From positions 1-21,366 of the forward strand of contig JAFAGL010000156.1 in assembly GCA_023422735.1 (NCBI GenBank): a stretch of 21,366 nucleotides of DNA, in the 5' to 3' direction. The position numbers and the translations under genes were made by a program. Below are positions 6,856 through 14,827 of the stretch, piece after piece. The first letter of the stretch is position 1. Every line of letters begins with the position of its first letter. The stretch comes from Pseudomonadota bacterium. GTDB lineage: Bacteria; Pseudomonadota; Alphaproteobacteria; Rhizobiales; Rhizobiaceae. The notes under the pieces were generated by a model. It was not told the origin of the DNA and ran no database searches. It was given only the letters and a program-made list of their open reading frames with translations.

Positions 6856-7010
6856 GGACGCTGGGACGGGCGATCAAGCCCTCCGATATTGCAGCCAGGC
6901 GGTCTTGGCAGGCGGCGAGAGGGTTACAAGACATGCCATCGAACGACCCGCTTCAGGCGGGCACATGTGAATGCAGCAGTTCAACGCGGGGCGGCCCGGT
7001 TGGAAAAGCC

Positions 7011-9470
7011 ATGACGCGCATTCGCCGGTTCGCAGCCATAACAGCCGGCACGGCGGCACTTGCCCTTTGCGCGCGCGTTCCCGCACTCGCGCAGCCTGCC
7101 GACGCAAAGGGATTTGCGGTTTCCACTCCCGACGTGATCCAGCTCGCCATCGTGCTCGGCATCCTGTTCACCGCGATGTTCCTTGCCGTCTTCGTGATCC
7201 GCGAACGCAAGAACACGGCCGCCGAGAATGTCGAGCTGCGCCGTCGCGTTGCCGAGCTGAGCGCGCAATGCCAGCGCAGCGATGCGCTTATCAATACGCG
7301 CGACCAGCGCATCGTCGTGTGGGACGGCGAAGGACAACGTCCGGACCTGATCGGCGCTTTGTCGGCCGATGCGGGGGCGCCGGACGACCGGGCTGCGTTT
7401 CTGGCTTTTGGCCGCTGGCTGGCACCGCGCTCCGCAGCCTCGCTCGATGCGGCCGTGACGCAGTTGCGCGATCACGCGACACCTTTTGACCTGACCGTTG
7501 AAACGGAAAATGGCGCGCTTCTGGAAGTGCAGGGCCGCCGCTCGCCCAGCCTCGCCTTGATGCGCTTTTCCTCGCTTTCGCAGGCCCAGCGCAAACATGC
7601 GGCCCTGCGCCTCGATCATCAGCGCCTCGAAGAAGAGCGCGCGGCCCTCGTGAAATTGCTCGATGCACTCGAATTGCCGTTCTGGCTGCGCGACGCCAAG
7701 GGCCGACTTTCCTGGGTGAACCGCGCTTACGCGCAGGCTGTCGACGCACCCGATGCCGCAAGTGCCGTCCGCAATGATTGCGAGCTGCTCGGCACGGCCG
7801 TGCGCGCCTCGATCACGCATGAAACCGCGCAGGGGCGGCCCTTCACGCAGACCGTTTCGACCGTCATCAAGGGCGACCGGCGCATGGTTGCGGTAACCGA
7901 TGCGGCAACGGAAGCCTTTTCGGCGGGCCTCGCCTGCGATGTGAGCGATATTGAAGCACTGCGCGCCGAATACCAGCGCACCGTGAAAAGCCAGACCGAT
8001 ACGCTCGACCAGATCAACACGGCGATCGCCATCTTCGATGCCGAGCAGAAGCTGCGCTTTTTCAACCAGGCGTTCCAGCGCTTGTGGGATCTTGATCTCG
8101 GCTTCCTTGAAAGTGCGCCGGAACATGCGCTGATGCTCGATCGGCTGCGCTCGGAGGGCAAGCTTGCCGAACAGCCGGAATGGCGCCGCTGGAAGGAAAA
8201 CGCGCTTGCCGCTTACCGTGCTGTCGAGCCAACGGCTGACCAGTGGTATCTGCCGGACGGACGCACTTTGCGGGTTGTCGGAACACCACAGCCGCAAGGC
8301 GGCGTGACCTTTGTTTTCGAGAATTTGACGGAAAAGATCGACCTCGAAAGCCGTTATCGCACGGCGGTGCGGGTGCAGGGCGAAACGCTGGACAACCTGG
8401 CCGAAGGCGTTGCCGTATTTGGCCCCGATGGGCGCGTGCGCTTGTCCAACCCGGCCTTTCATCAATTATGGGATTTTCCGGAAGGCCTGGCCGCACAGGG
8501 CGCGCATATTGCAGCGCTGCGCGATGCCGCGCGCGAACGCACGAGCTTCAATCCCTGGAATGATTTCGTGGCTTCGGTCACCGGCTTTGATGAAGAACGG
8601 CGCGACCGGCATGGGCAGGTCGAGCTCGTGTCGGGCAAGATCCTGCGCCACGCGCTGATCCATTTGCCGAACGGGCAGGCGATGATCACTTTCGTGGACA
8701 TCACCGACAGCGCCAATATCGAGCGCGCGCTGAAGGAAAAGAACGAGGCGCTGCTGCGCTCCGAGCAGCTCAAGAACGACTTCGTGCAGCATGTTTCCTA
8801 TGAATTGCGCTCGCCGCTGACCAATATTATCGGCTTCACCGATCTTCTGGCGCAGCCGGGAACCGGGCCGCTGACCGAACGCCAGCGCGATTATCTCGAC
8901 CATATCGGTTCGTCATCCTCGGTGCTGCTCAACATCGTCAACGACATTCTCGATCTGGCAACGGTGGATGCGGGCATGGTGGCGCTGGAAATCGCCGAAG
9001 TGCCAGTTGCGGAAACCGTGAAAGCGGCAGGCGAACTCGTGGAAGAGCGGCTGCGCGAACACGGGATTGCCCTGCGCACCGACCTGTCCAACGCGCCGCG
9101 CACATTCTTTGCCGATGAGCACCGGATCACGCAGATCCTCGTCAATCTGCTGAGCAATGCGGGCAATTTCGCACCGGAAGGCTCGACGGTGACGCTGGTT
9201 TGCCAGGAAACGCATGATGGCACGGTCTTCACCGTGCATGATGACGGCCCGGGCATGCCGGATGATGTGCTTGAAACTGTCTTCCGCCGTTTTGAACCGC
9301 GCGCCAATGGCGGCCGCCGCCGTGGTGCTGGCCTCGGTCTTTCGATCGTCAAAAGCTTTGTCGAGCTGCATGGCGGCGAGATCGACATCCAGACCGGACG
9401 CGGACGCGGGACGACCGTGATCTGCCGCTTTCCCAACCAGCCAACCGGCCTTCGTGAGGCAGCCGAGTGA
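7011..9470 (+). CDS. divL: Cell-cycle tyrosine kinase-like sensor DivL
   Basis: Atypical sensor kinase of the alphaproteobacterial cell-cycle network; in Caulobacter DivL binds DivK and modulates CckA, and so CtrA activity. The protein is 819 residues. A signal-like N-terminus ends ALA at 25-27, a transmembrane segment spans about 43-63, PAS-like segments start near 216, 330 and 458, and the dimerisation helix near 585-650 reads FVQHVSYELRSPL. Tyrosine 597 stands where histidine kinases have histidine, the hallmark of DivL. The ATP domain keeps N-box NLLSNA (712-717), G1 DGPG (745-748) and G2 GAGLGL (772-777). ATG 7011 was chosen because the open frame back to 6822 is not protein-like and contains the direct repeat; the ribosome site is weak. 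The stop overlaps the next gene by 4 bp. Confidence 0.9.
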   Translation: MTRIRRFAAITAGTAALALCARVPALAQPADAKGFAVSTPDVIQLAIVLGILFTAMFLAVFVIRERKNTAAENVELRRRVAELSAQCQRSDALINTRDQRIVVWDGEGQRPDLIGALSADAGAPDDRAAFLAFGRWLAPRSAASLDAAVTQLRDHATPFDLTVETENGALLEVQGRRSPSLALMRFSSLSQAQRKHAALRLDHQRLEEERAALVKLLDALELPFWLRDAKGRLSWVNRAYAQAVDAPDAASAVRNDCELLGTAVRASITHETAQGRPFTQTVSTVIKGDRRMVAVTDAATEAFSAGLACDVSDIEALRAEYQRTVKSQTDTLDQINTAIAIFDAEQKLRFFNQAFQRLWDLDLGFLESAPEHALMLDRLRSEGKLAEQPEWRRWKENALAAYRAVEPTADQWYLPDGRTLRVVGTPQPQGGVTFVFENLTEKIDLESRYRTAVRVQGETLDNLAEGVAVFGPDGRVRLSNPAFHQLWDFPEGLAAQGAHIAALRDAARERTSFNPWNDFVASVTGFDEERRDRHGQVELVSGKILRHALIHLPNGQAMITFVDITDSANIERALKEKNEALLRSEQLKNDFVQHVSYELRSPLTNIIGFTDLLAQPGTGPLTERQRDYLDHIGSSSSVLLNIVNDILDLATVDAGMVALEIAEVPVAETVKAAGELVEERLREHGIALRTDLSNAPRTFFADEHRITQILVNLLSNAGNFAPEGSTVTLVCQETHDGTVFTVHDDGPGMPDDVLETVFRRFEPRANGGRRRGAGLGLSIVKSFVELHGGEIDIQTGRGRGTTVICRFPNQPTGLREAAE

Positions 9471-10972
9471 GTAATCCTGTTGTGGTGCAGGTGGATGGCG
9501 AGGCTGCGATGCAGCAGCTTGGAGCCGATCTCGCAATGGTGGTGAAGCCAGGCGACGTGCTGGCGCTTGAAGGCGATCTGGGGGCCGGCAAATCCACGCT
9601 GGCGCGGGCGCTGATCCGCGCTTTGGCGGATGATCCGGACCTTGATGTCCCAAGCCCGACTTTCACGCTCGTGCAGGACTATGACGCGCGCATCCCTGTT
9701 CTGCATTGCGATCTCTACCGGATCGGTGCGCCGGAAGAGCTGGACGAGCTGGGGCTGGAGGAAGCGGCAAACCGCGGTGTCGTGCTGGTGGAATGGCCGC
9801 AGCGCGCCGAAAGCAATCTGCCGGGACCACCGATCGACGTGACGATCACGCATTCGGGCGAAGGACGCAGCCTGCGGTTTTCAGGCCCGGAAGCCGGTCT
9901 TGCGCGCATCCGCCGGACGCTGGCGATCCGCAGCTTCTTGCGTGATGCCGGACAGGGTGAAGCACGGCGGCAGTTCATGTTCGGCGATGCGTCGACGCGG
10001 GCCTATGAGACGATTGCCGACACGGACCAGCCCATTCGCATCCTGATGGATGCACCGAAGCGACCGGACGGGCCGCCGATCCGCGATGGCAAGCCCTATA
10101 GCCAGATTGCGCATCTCGCCGAAAGCGTGACGCCCTTCGTGGCGGTATGCCATGCATTGCTGGAACGTGGCCTTGCAGCGCCGGCTATTTATGCGAGCGA
10201 CCTCGACCAGGGCCTGTTGTTGATCGAGCATCTGGGCGGCGACAATTTCCTCGACGATGGACGACCGGTGGAGAGCCGCTATCGCCTCGCTGCGGAAATT
10301 CTTGCAGCGTTTCACGTGAAGCCATTTCCCGACACATTGCCGGTTGGGGGAGAGACCTACGTCGTGCCGCATTATGATCGCGGGGCCATGGGGATCGAGA
10401 CCGAGCTTCTGATCGACTGGTACCTGCCTTATGCGACAGGCGAAAAGCCGTCTGACGCGTTGCGCCGCGCTTATGGGGCAGCCTGGAGCGAGGTATTTGA
10501 CAGTCTCGCACCCGCGGAAAAGCATCTCGTGATCCGCGATTATCATTCGCCCAACCTGATCTGGCGACCGGAAGAAGCAGGGCTTGACCGGATCGGCGTC
10601 ATCGATTTTCAGGACGCGCTGATCGGGCCTTCCGCTTATGACGTCGCCTCGCTTGCGATGGATGCACGGGTGACGATCGAGCCCGCGCTCGAAGCTTCGG
10701 TCAAGCAGGCCTATGTCGATGCGCGGCTGGCGCAGGGCGCGTTTGACGTGGAAGGGTTCGAACGCGCTTATGCGATCATGGCAGCCCAGCGAAATGCGAA
10801 GATCCTTGGTATTTTCGTGCGCCTGAACGAGCGCGACGGCAAGCCGGTATATCTCAAGCATTTGCCGCGCATTCGCGATTATTTCACCCGCGCGATTGCG
10901 CATCCGGCTTTGGCGCCGGTGCGGCGGTTCGTGGACGAAACCGGCCTTCTGGGTGGGCGGGATGCAGCCTGA
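9467..10972 (+). CDS. Fused TsaE ATPase and AmgK-type amino-sugar kinase
   Basis: The 501-residue protein joins two enzymes. Residues 1 to about 145 are TsaE, the ATPase needed for N6-threonylcarbamoyl-adenosine (t6A37) tRNA modification with TsaB/TsaD: P-loop GDLGAGKST (36-44), SPTFTLVQDY, HCDLYRI and LVEWPQR. From about 150 on it is an APH-family phosphotransferase like AmgK, which phosphorylates MurNAc/GlcNAc at the anomeric position: catalytic D358 in IRDYHSPNLIW and metal-binding D380 in VIDFQDALIGPSAYD. The frame runs through the junction, so the fusion is real. Start is GTG at 9467, overlapping the divL stop (GTGA). murU, the next enzyme of the AmgK pathway, follows immediately, supporting the sugar-kinase assignment. 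TsaE is secure; the AmgK substrate is inferred from family and context. Confidence 0.9.
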   Translation: MSNPVVVQVDGEAAMQQLGADLAMVVKPGDVLALEGDLGAGKSTLARALIRALADDPDLDVPSPTFTLVQDYDARIPVLHCDLYRIGAPEELDELGLEEAANRGVVLVEWPQRAESNLPGPPIDVTITHSGEGRSLRFSGPEAGLARIRRTLAIRSFLRDAGQGEARRQFMFGDASTRAYETIADTDQPIRILMDAPKRPDGPPIRDGKPYSQIAHLAESVTPFVAVCHALLERGLAAPAIYASDLDQGLLLIEHLGGDNFLDDGRPVESRYRLAAEILAAFHVKPFPDTLPVGGETYVVPHYDRGAMGIETELLIDWYLPYATGEKPSDALRRAYGAAWSEVFDSLAPAEKHLVIRDYHSPNLIWRPEEAGLDRIGVIDFQDALIGPSAYDVASLAMDARVTIEPALEASVKQAYVDARLAQGAFDVEGFERAYAIMAAQRNAKILGIFVRLNERDGKPVYLKHLPRIRDYFTRAIAHPALAPVRRFVDETGLLGGRDAA

Positions 10973-11690
10973 CGGGCCAAAAACTGCGATGGTGCTGGCC
11001 GCGGGCCTCGGCAAGCGGATGCGCCCGATCACCGATAAGATCCCCAAGCCGCTGGTCGAAATCGCCGGTAAAACGCTGCTCGATTGGGGGCTGGATGCGC
11101 TGGCCGAGGCAGGCGTGCAGCGGGCAGTGGCCAATATTCACTATCTGCCGCACCAGATCATAAGCCATGTGAGCACGCGCAAGACGCCAGTTGTCGAGAT
11201 TTCCGACGAGCGCGACCTGTTGCTGGATTCAGCCGGCGGGATCGTCAAGGCGCTGCCTGCGCTCGGTGCCAAGCCCTTTTATATCCTGAATGCCGACACG
11301 TTCTGGCTGGATGACGGGCCGCCCAGCCTGTCGCGCATGGCTGCGATGTGGGACGATGATCAGATGGATATCCTGCTTATGCTGGCAGCGCCGGAAGATG
11401 CCACCGGGCATTCCGAAAGGACGGATTTTCGGATTGAACAAGATGGCCGCCTGGTGCGTGCAAAGGGCGATCCGGACGGGTTGATCTATGCCGGTGCGGG
11501 CATCGTGCATCCGCGTATTTTTGAGGGTGCCGAGCCCGTTCCACATTCGCTCAACACCTATTTCGACCGTGCGATCGCCCAAGGGCGGCTTTACGGTATG
11601 GCGATGCGGGGACATTGGATCACGGTCGGTACGCCGGACGCCATCGCGCCCGCAGAAGCCGCTGTTGCTGCGGCGGGGATTTCGGGATGA
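10962..11690 (+). CDS. murU: N-acetylmuramate alpha-1-phosphate uridylyltransferase (MurU-like)
   Basis: Nucleotidyltransferase expected to convert MurNAc-1-phosphate (made by AmgK) and UTP to UDP-MurNAc, a peptidoglycan-recycling route that bypasses de novo UDP-MurNAc synthesis and so fosfomycin-sensitive MurA. The protein is 242 residues, usual for MurU. The nucleotide-binding signature LAAGLGKRMRP spans 12-22, followed by DKIPKPLVEIAGKTLLDW; NAD at 110-112 is the metal-binding aspartate motif; GTPDAIAPAE is near the C-terminus. ATG 10962 overlaps the upstream stop by 11 bp; an earlier in-frame start at 10896 lies inside the fusion gene and adds unrelated residues. It lies directly behind the AmgK domain and overlaps addB by 4 bp. 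Family is secure; the exact sugar is inferred. Confidence 0.88.
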   Translation: MQPDGPKTAMVLAAGLGKRMRPITDKIPKPLVEIAGKTLLDWGLDALAEAGVQRAVANIHYLPHQIISHVSTRKTPVVEISDERDLLLDSAGGIVKALPALGAKPFYILNADTFWLDDGPPSLSRMAAMWDDDQMDILLMLAAPEDATGHSERTDFRIEQDGRLVRAKGDPDGLIYAGAGIVHPRIFEGAEPVPHSLNTYFDRAIAQGRLYGMAMRGHWITVGTPDAIAPAEAAVAAAGISG

Positions 11691-14600
11691 GCGGGCGCGC
11701 AGGCGAGCCGCGCGTCTTCACCATTCCCGCCGGGCTGCCTTTCCTGCCGACACTGGTGCATGCGGTGCGCAGCGGCCGGTTTCATGGCGAAACGGGTTGG
11801 AGCCCGGACGATCCGCTCGCACTTTCCGCCACCACGATCTTTGTGCCGACGCGGCGCGCGGCGCGCGAATTGCGCTCGCTGTTTGTGGAAATGGGCGAGG
11901 GACGCGCGGCGATCCTGCCGACCATCCGCCCACTCGGTGAATTCGAGGAAGACCGGGTCCTGTTTGAAGGGATGGATGCACAGAGCATTGATCTCGACTC
12001 GCCTGTCGCGGCACTCGACCGGTTGCTGCACCTGGCTCCACTGGTCAGGCTCTGGATCGAACGCCTGCCGGGGCATCTGGCGGCACTCTATGGCGAAGAT
12101 GTCGTCGTGCCGGCATCTTCTGCCGATGCGCTGTGGCTGGCACGCGACCTGACCGAGCTGATGGACGAGATCGAGACGGAAGGGGCGAGTTGGTCGAAGC
12201 TCGGCGATCTGGTGCCGGAAGGGCTTGCCAATTGGTGGCAGGTGACGCTGGCATTTCTTTCGATCGTTTCCGAGCAATGGCCGGCAATGCTGGCCGAACT
12301 GAAACGCTCCAACCCGGCAGCGCATCGCAATGCGCTGGTTCTGGCGGAAGCGGAGCGGTTTAAGCGTAATCCACCTCCCGGCCCGGTGATCGTTGCAGGG
12401 TCCACCGGTTCGATCCCTTCCACGGCAAGTTTGCTCAGCGTGATTGCGCGCTTGCCGCAAGGTGCCGTCGTGCTGCCTGGCCTCGACCAGACGCTGGACG
12501 ATGAGGCCTGGAATGCGGTCGGTCGCGCGCAGGATGACTTGTCGGTATTCGGCCACCCGCAATACCAGCTGCGCAAGCTGATTGCCCGGCTTGGCGTGTT
12601 GCGTGGCGATGTCGAGGCATTGGGCGAGGCAGACCCGTATCGGACACTGCGGATCCGGGCCTTGTCGGAGGCTTTGCGGCCAGCGGACACGACCGACGCC
12701 TGGGCTGAACATCGCAGGAATTACAGCGCTGCTGATCTCGAGCAGGCTTTCGCCGGTGTAACGCTGATCGATGCGCCGACGGAACGCGATGAAGCGCTGG
12801 CGATCGCGGTTGCCCTGCGCCAGGCCGTGGAGGAACCGGGCAAGACGGCCGCACTGGTGACGGGCGACCGGACGCTGGCGCGCCGGGTGAGTTCGGAATT
12901 GCGGCGCTTCGGCATCGTGGCAGATGATTCCGGCGGCACGCCCCTGTACAAGACGCCGCCGGCGACCCTGCTGTTGCAAGCCGTTCGCGCCGTGTTTTCC
13001 CCCGGCGACCCGATCGCCATTCTGTCGCTGCTGAAGCATCCGCTCTTGTCGCTCGGACTGGACCGGACAACCGTGCGCCACGCCGCCGAGATGATTGAAC
13101 TTGTGGCACTGCGCGGCGGGACCGGGCGGCCGAATATCGCGACGCTTTCGCAGCTGTTTGAAGAGCGGCACGAAAGGATCGAAGCGGATGAGCGCAAACC
13201 GTTCTGGTGGAAGCGGGTCGGCGACGAGCAGATGGAAACTGCCCGCAAGGTGCTCGAATGTCTCCACGCCGCGATTGCGCCGCTGGTGGCGCTCCGCACC
13301 ACGACGCAGTTCGGAACACAGGAAGCGGCGCGCATCTGCGTCGAAGCGCTGGAAGCTCTGGGACGCTCGGCGGATGGTTCGCTCAGTGAGCTTTATGCCG
13401 GTGATGCCGGCGCGGGACTTGCCGAATTCCTGCGCGCTTTGATTGGCAGCGAGGCCGTGTACGACATCCATCCGGCTGAATGGCCGGGTGTGCTGGATGC
13501 GTTGATTGCGCCTGAATCCGTGAAGCCTTCGACAGCTGGCGATGGGCGCATTTCGATCTGGGGTGCATTGGAAGCCCGGTTGCAGAATGTCGACCTGCTT
13601 GTTGTCGGCGCGCTCAATGAAGGCACTTGGCCGCGCCGCGCCGAACCAGACAGGTTCCTGTCGCGGGGGATGAAAAGCGGCTTGTCGCTTGAGCCACCGG
13701 AACGGCGCATCGGGCAGGCTGCACATGATTTCAGCATGGCGCTGGGCGGCGAGCATGTGATCCTGTCGCGCTCGGCCCGCGCGGGCGATGCGCCGGCTGT
13801 TCCGTCGCGCTGGATGCAGCGGCTGATGACGTTTCTGGGGCCCGACATCACAAAGACCTGTCGGGCGCGTGGCGCGGTGCTGCTGGGCTGGGCCAATGCG
13901 CTGGACGAGCGCCATGACGTGCCGTTTGCGCCCCGCCCGAGCCCGACGCCACCTTTGGCTGCGCGACCGACGCATTTTTCCGTCACCGAGATCGAAACGC
14001 TGCGTCGCGACCCTTACGCGATCTATGCGCGCAGGATCCTGAAGCTCAACCCACTGGACGGGGTGCTGCGCGACCCGAGCGTGGCCGAGCGTGGCAATCT
14101 CTTCCATGAGATCCTGCACAGGTTCACGGCATCAAAGATCGAACCTCATGCACCGCTCGCATTGGAAAAGTTGATTGAAATTGGCCGTATCTGCTTCGAC
14201 GAGGCACAATTGCCCGAAGATCTCGATGTCGTGTGGTGGCCACGTTTCGAAGCGATTGCGGCCAATATCATTGGCTGGGAAAAGGAACAGGCAAACAAGA
14301 ACCCGGCGCGCCATTCCGAGTTGAAGGCGCAGGCCACCGCAGTCGGCAATACGGGCGTGACGCTTGGCGGACGGGCTGACCGGATCGACTGCCTGCCGGG
14401 CGGAATGGCCGACATACTGGACTACAAAACCGGCTCGTCACCTTCCAAGCGACAGGCGCATATGCTGATTGCTCCGCAATTGCCGCTGGAAGCCGCTTTG
14501 CTGCGGCGAGGCGCGTTCCTGGATATCGGCAAGGCGGAGCCGGCGGAACTGGCTTATGTGCGCCTCAAGCCAAATGGCGCGGTGGATCCGGAATCGATCC

Positions 14601-14827
14601 TTGAAATCAAAGGTGCCAATGCTTCGCTACGCTCGGCACCCGATCTGGCGGAAGATGCCTGGGGGCGCCTGGAGGAACTGATCCTTCATTACGCAAATCA
14701 GAAAGCCGGCTATCTTTCTCGCGCGCTTCCTTTCCGGGAAACGGAAGTCAGCGGATATTACGATCATCTGGCACGTGTGTTGGAATGGTCCGCCGGGGCG
14801 GATTCTGGCGAGGGTGGCGAGGAATGA
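11687..14827 (+). CDS. addB: Double-strand break repair protein AddB
   Basis: Partner of AddA in the AddAB helicase-nuclease, which resects double-strand breaks for RecA-dependent recombination, the alphaproteobacterial counterpart of RecBCD. The protein is 1046 residues, normal for this group. It has a degenerate helicase-like body and a C-terminal PD-(D/E)XK nuclease domain: GNLFHEILHRF, then DILDYKTG with D912 and K914. Two features of Bacillus AddB are missing: no P-loop at the N-terminus, and no iron-sulfur cysteines (the cysteine expected before proline is D775 in LRRDPYAIYA, and no cysteine cluster follows the nuclease motif). The start overlaps murU in ATGA and the stop overlaps addA in ATGA. 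Identity is secure. Confidence 0.94.
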   Translation: MSGRAGEPRVFTIPAGLPFLPTLVHAVRSGRFHGETGWSPDDPLALSATTIFVPTRRAARELRSLFVEMGEGRAAILPTIRPLGEFEEDRVLFEGMDAQSIDLDSPVAALDRLLHLAPLVRLWIERLPGHLAALYGEDVVVPASSADALWLARDLTELMDEIETEGASWSKLGDLVPEGLANWWQVTLAFLSIVSEQWPAMLAELKRSNPAAHRNALVLAEAERFKRNPPPGPVIVAGSTGSIPSTASLLSVIARLPQGAVVLPGLDQTLDDEAWNAVGRAQDDLSVFGHPQYQLRKLIARLGVLRGDVEALGEADPYRTLRIRALSEALRPADTTDAWAEHRRNYSAADLEQAFAGVTLIDAPTERDEALAIAVALRQAVEEPGKTAALVTGDRTLARRVSSELRRFGIVADDSGGTPLYKTPPATLLLQAVRAVFSPGDPIAILSLLKHPLLSLGLDRTTVRHAAEMIELVALRGGTGRPNIATLSQLFEERHERIEADERKPFWWKRVGDEQMETARKVLECLHAAIAPLVALRTTTQFGTQEAARICVEALEALGRSADGSLSELYAGDAGAGLAEFLRALIGSEAVYDIHPAEWPGVLDALIAPESVKPSTAGDGRISIWGALEARLQNVDLLVVGALNEGTWPRRAEPDRFLSRGMKSGLSLEPPERRIGQAAHDFSMALGGEHVILSRSARAGDAPAVPSRWMQRLMTFLGPDITKTCRARGAVLLGWANALDERHDVPFAPRPSPTPPLAARPTHFSVTEIETLRRDPYAIYARRILKLNPLDGVLRDPSVAERGNLFHEILHRFTASKIEPHAPLALEKLIEIGRICFDEAQLPEDLDVVWWPRFEAIAANIIGWEKEQANKNPARHSELKAQATAVGNTGVTLGGRADRIDCLPGGMADILDYKTGSSPSKRQAHMLIAPQLPLEAALLRRGAFLDIGKAEPAELAYVRLKPNGAVDPESILEIKGANASLRSAPDLAEDAWGRLEELILHYANQKAGYLSRALPFRETEVSGYYDHLARVLEWSAGADSGEGGEE

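Noticed and set aside
6822..7010. N-terminal extension of DivL to GTG 6822 or ATG 6825
   Set aside because: The added residues are cysteine/arginine-rich and overlap the direct repeat; starting at 7011 gives a normal signal-like N-terminus.
11591..14119. 842-codon minus-strand open frame opposite addB
   Set aside because: Antisense shadow of addB with an arginine/glutamine-rich, low-complexity product; AddB motifs are clear on the other strand.
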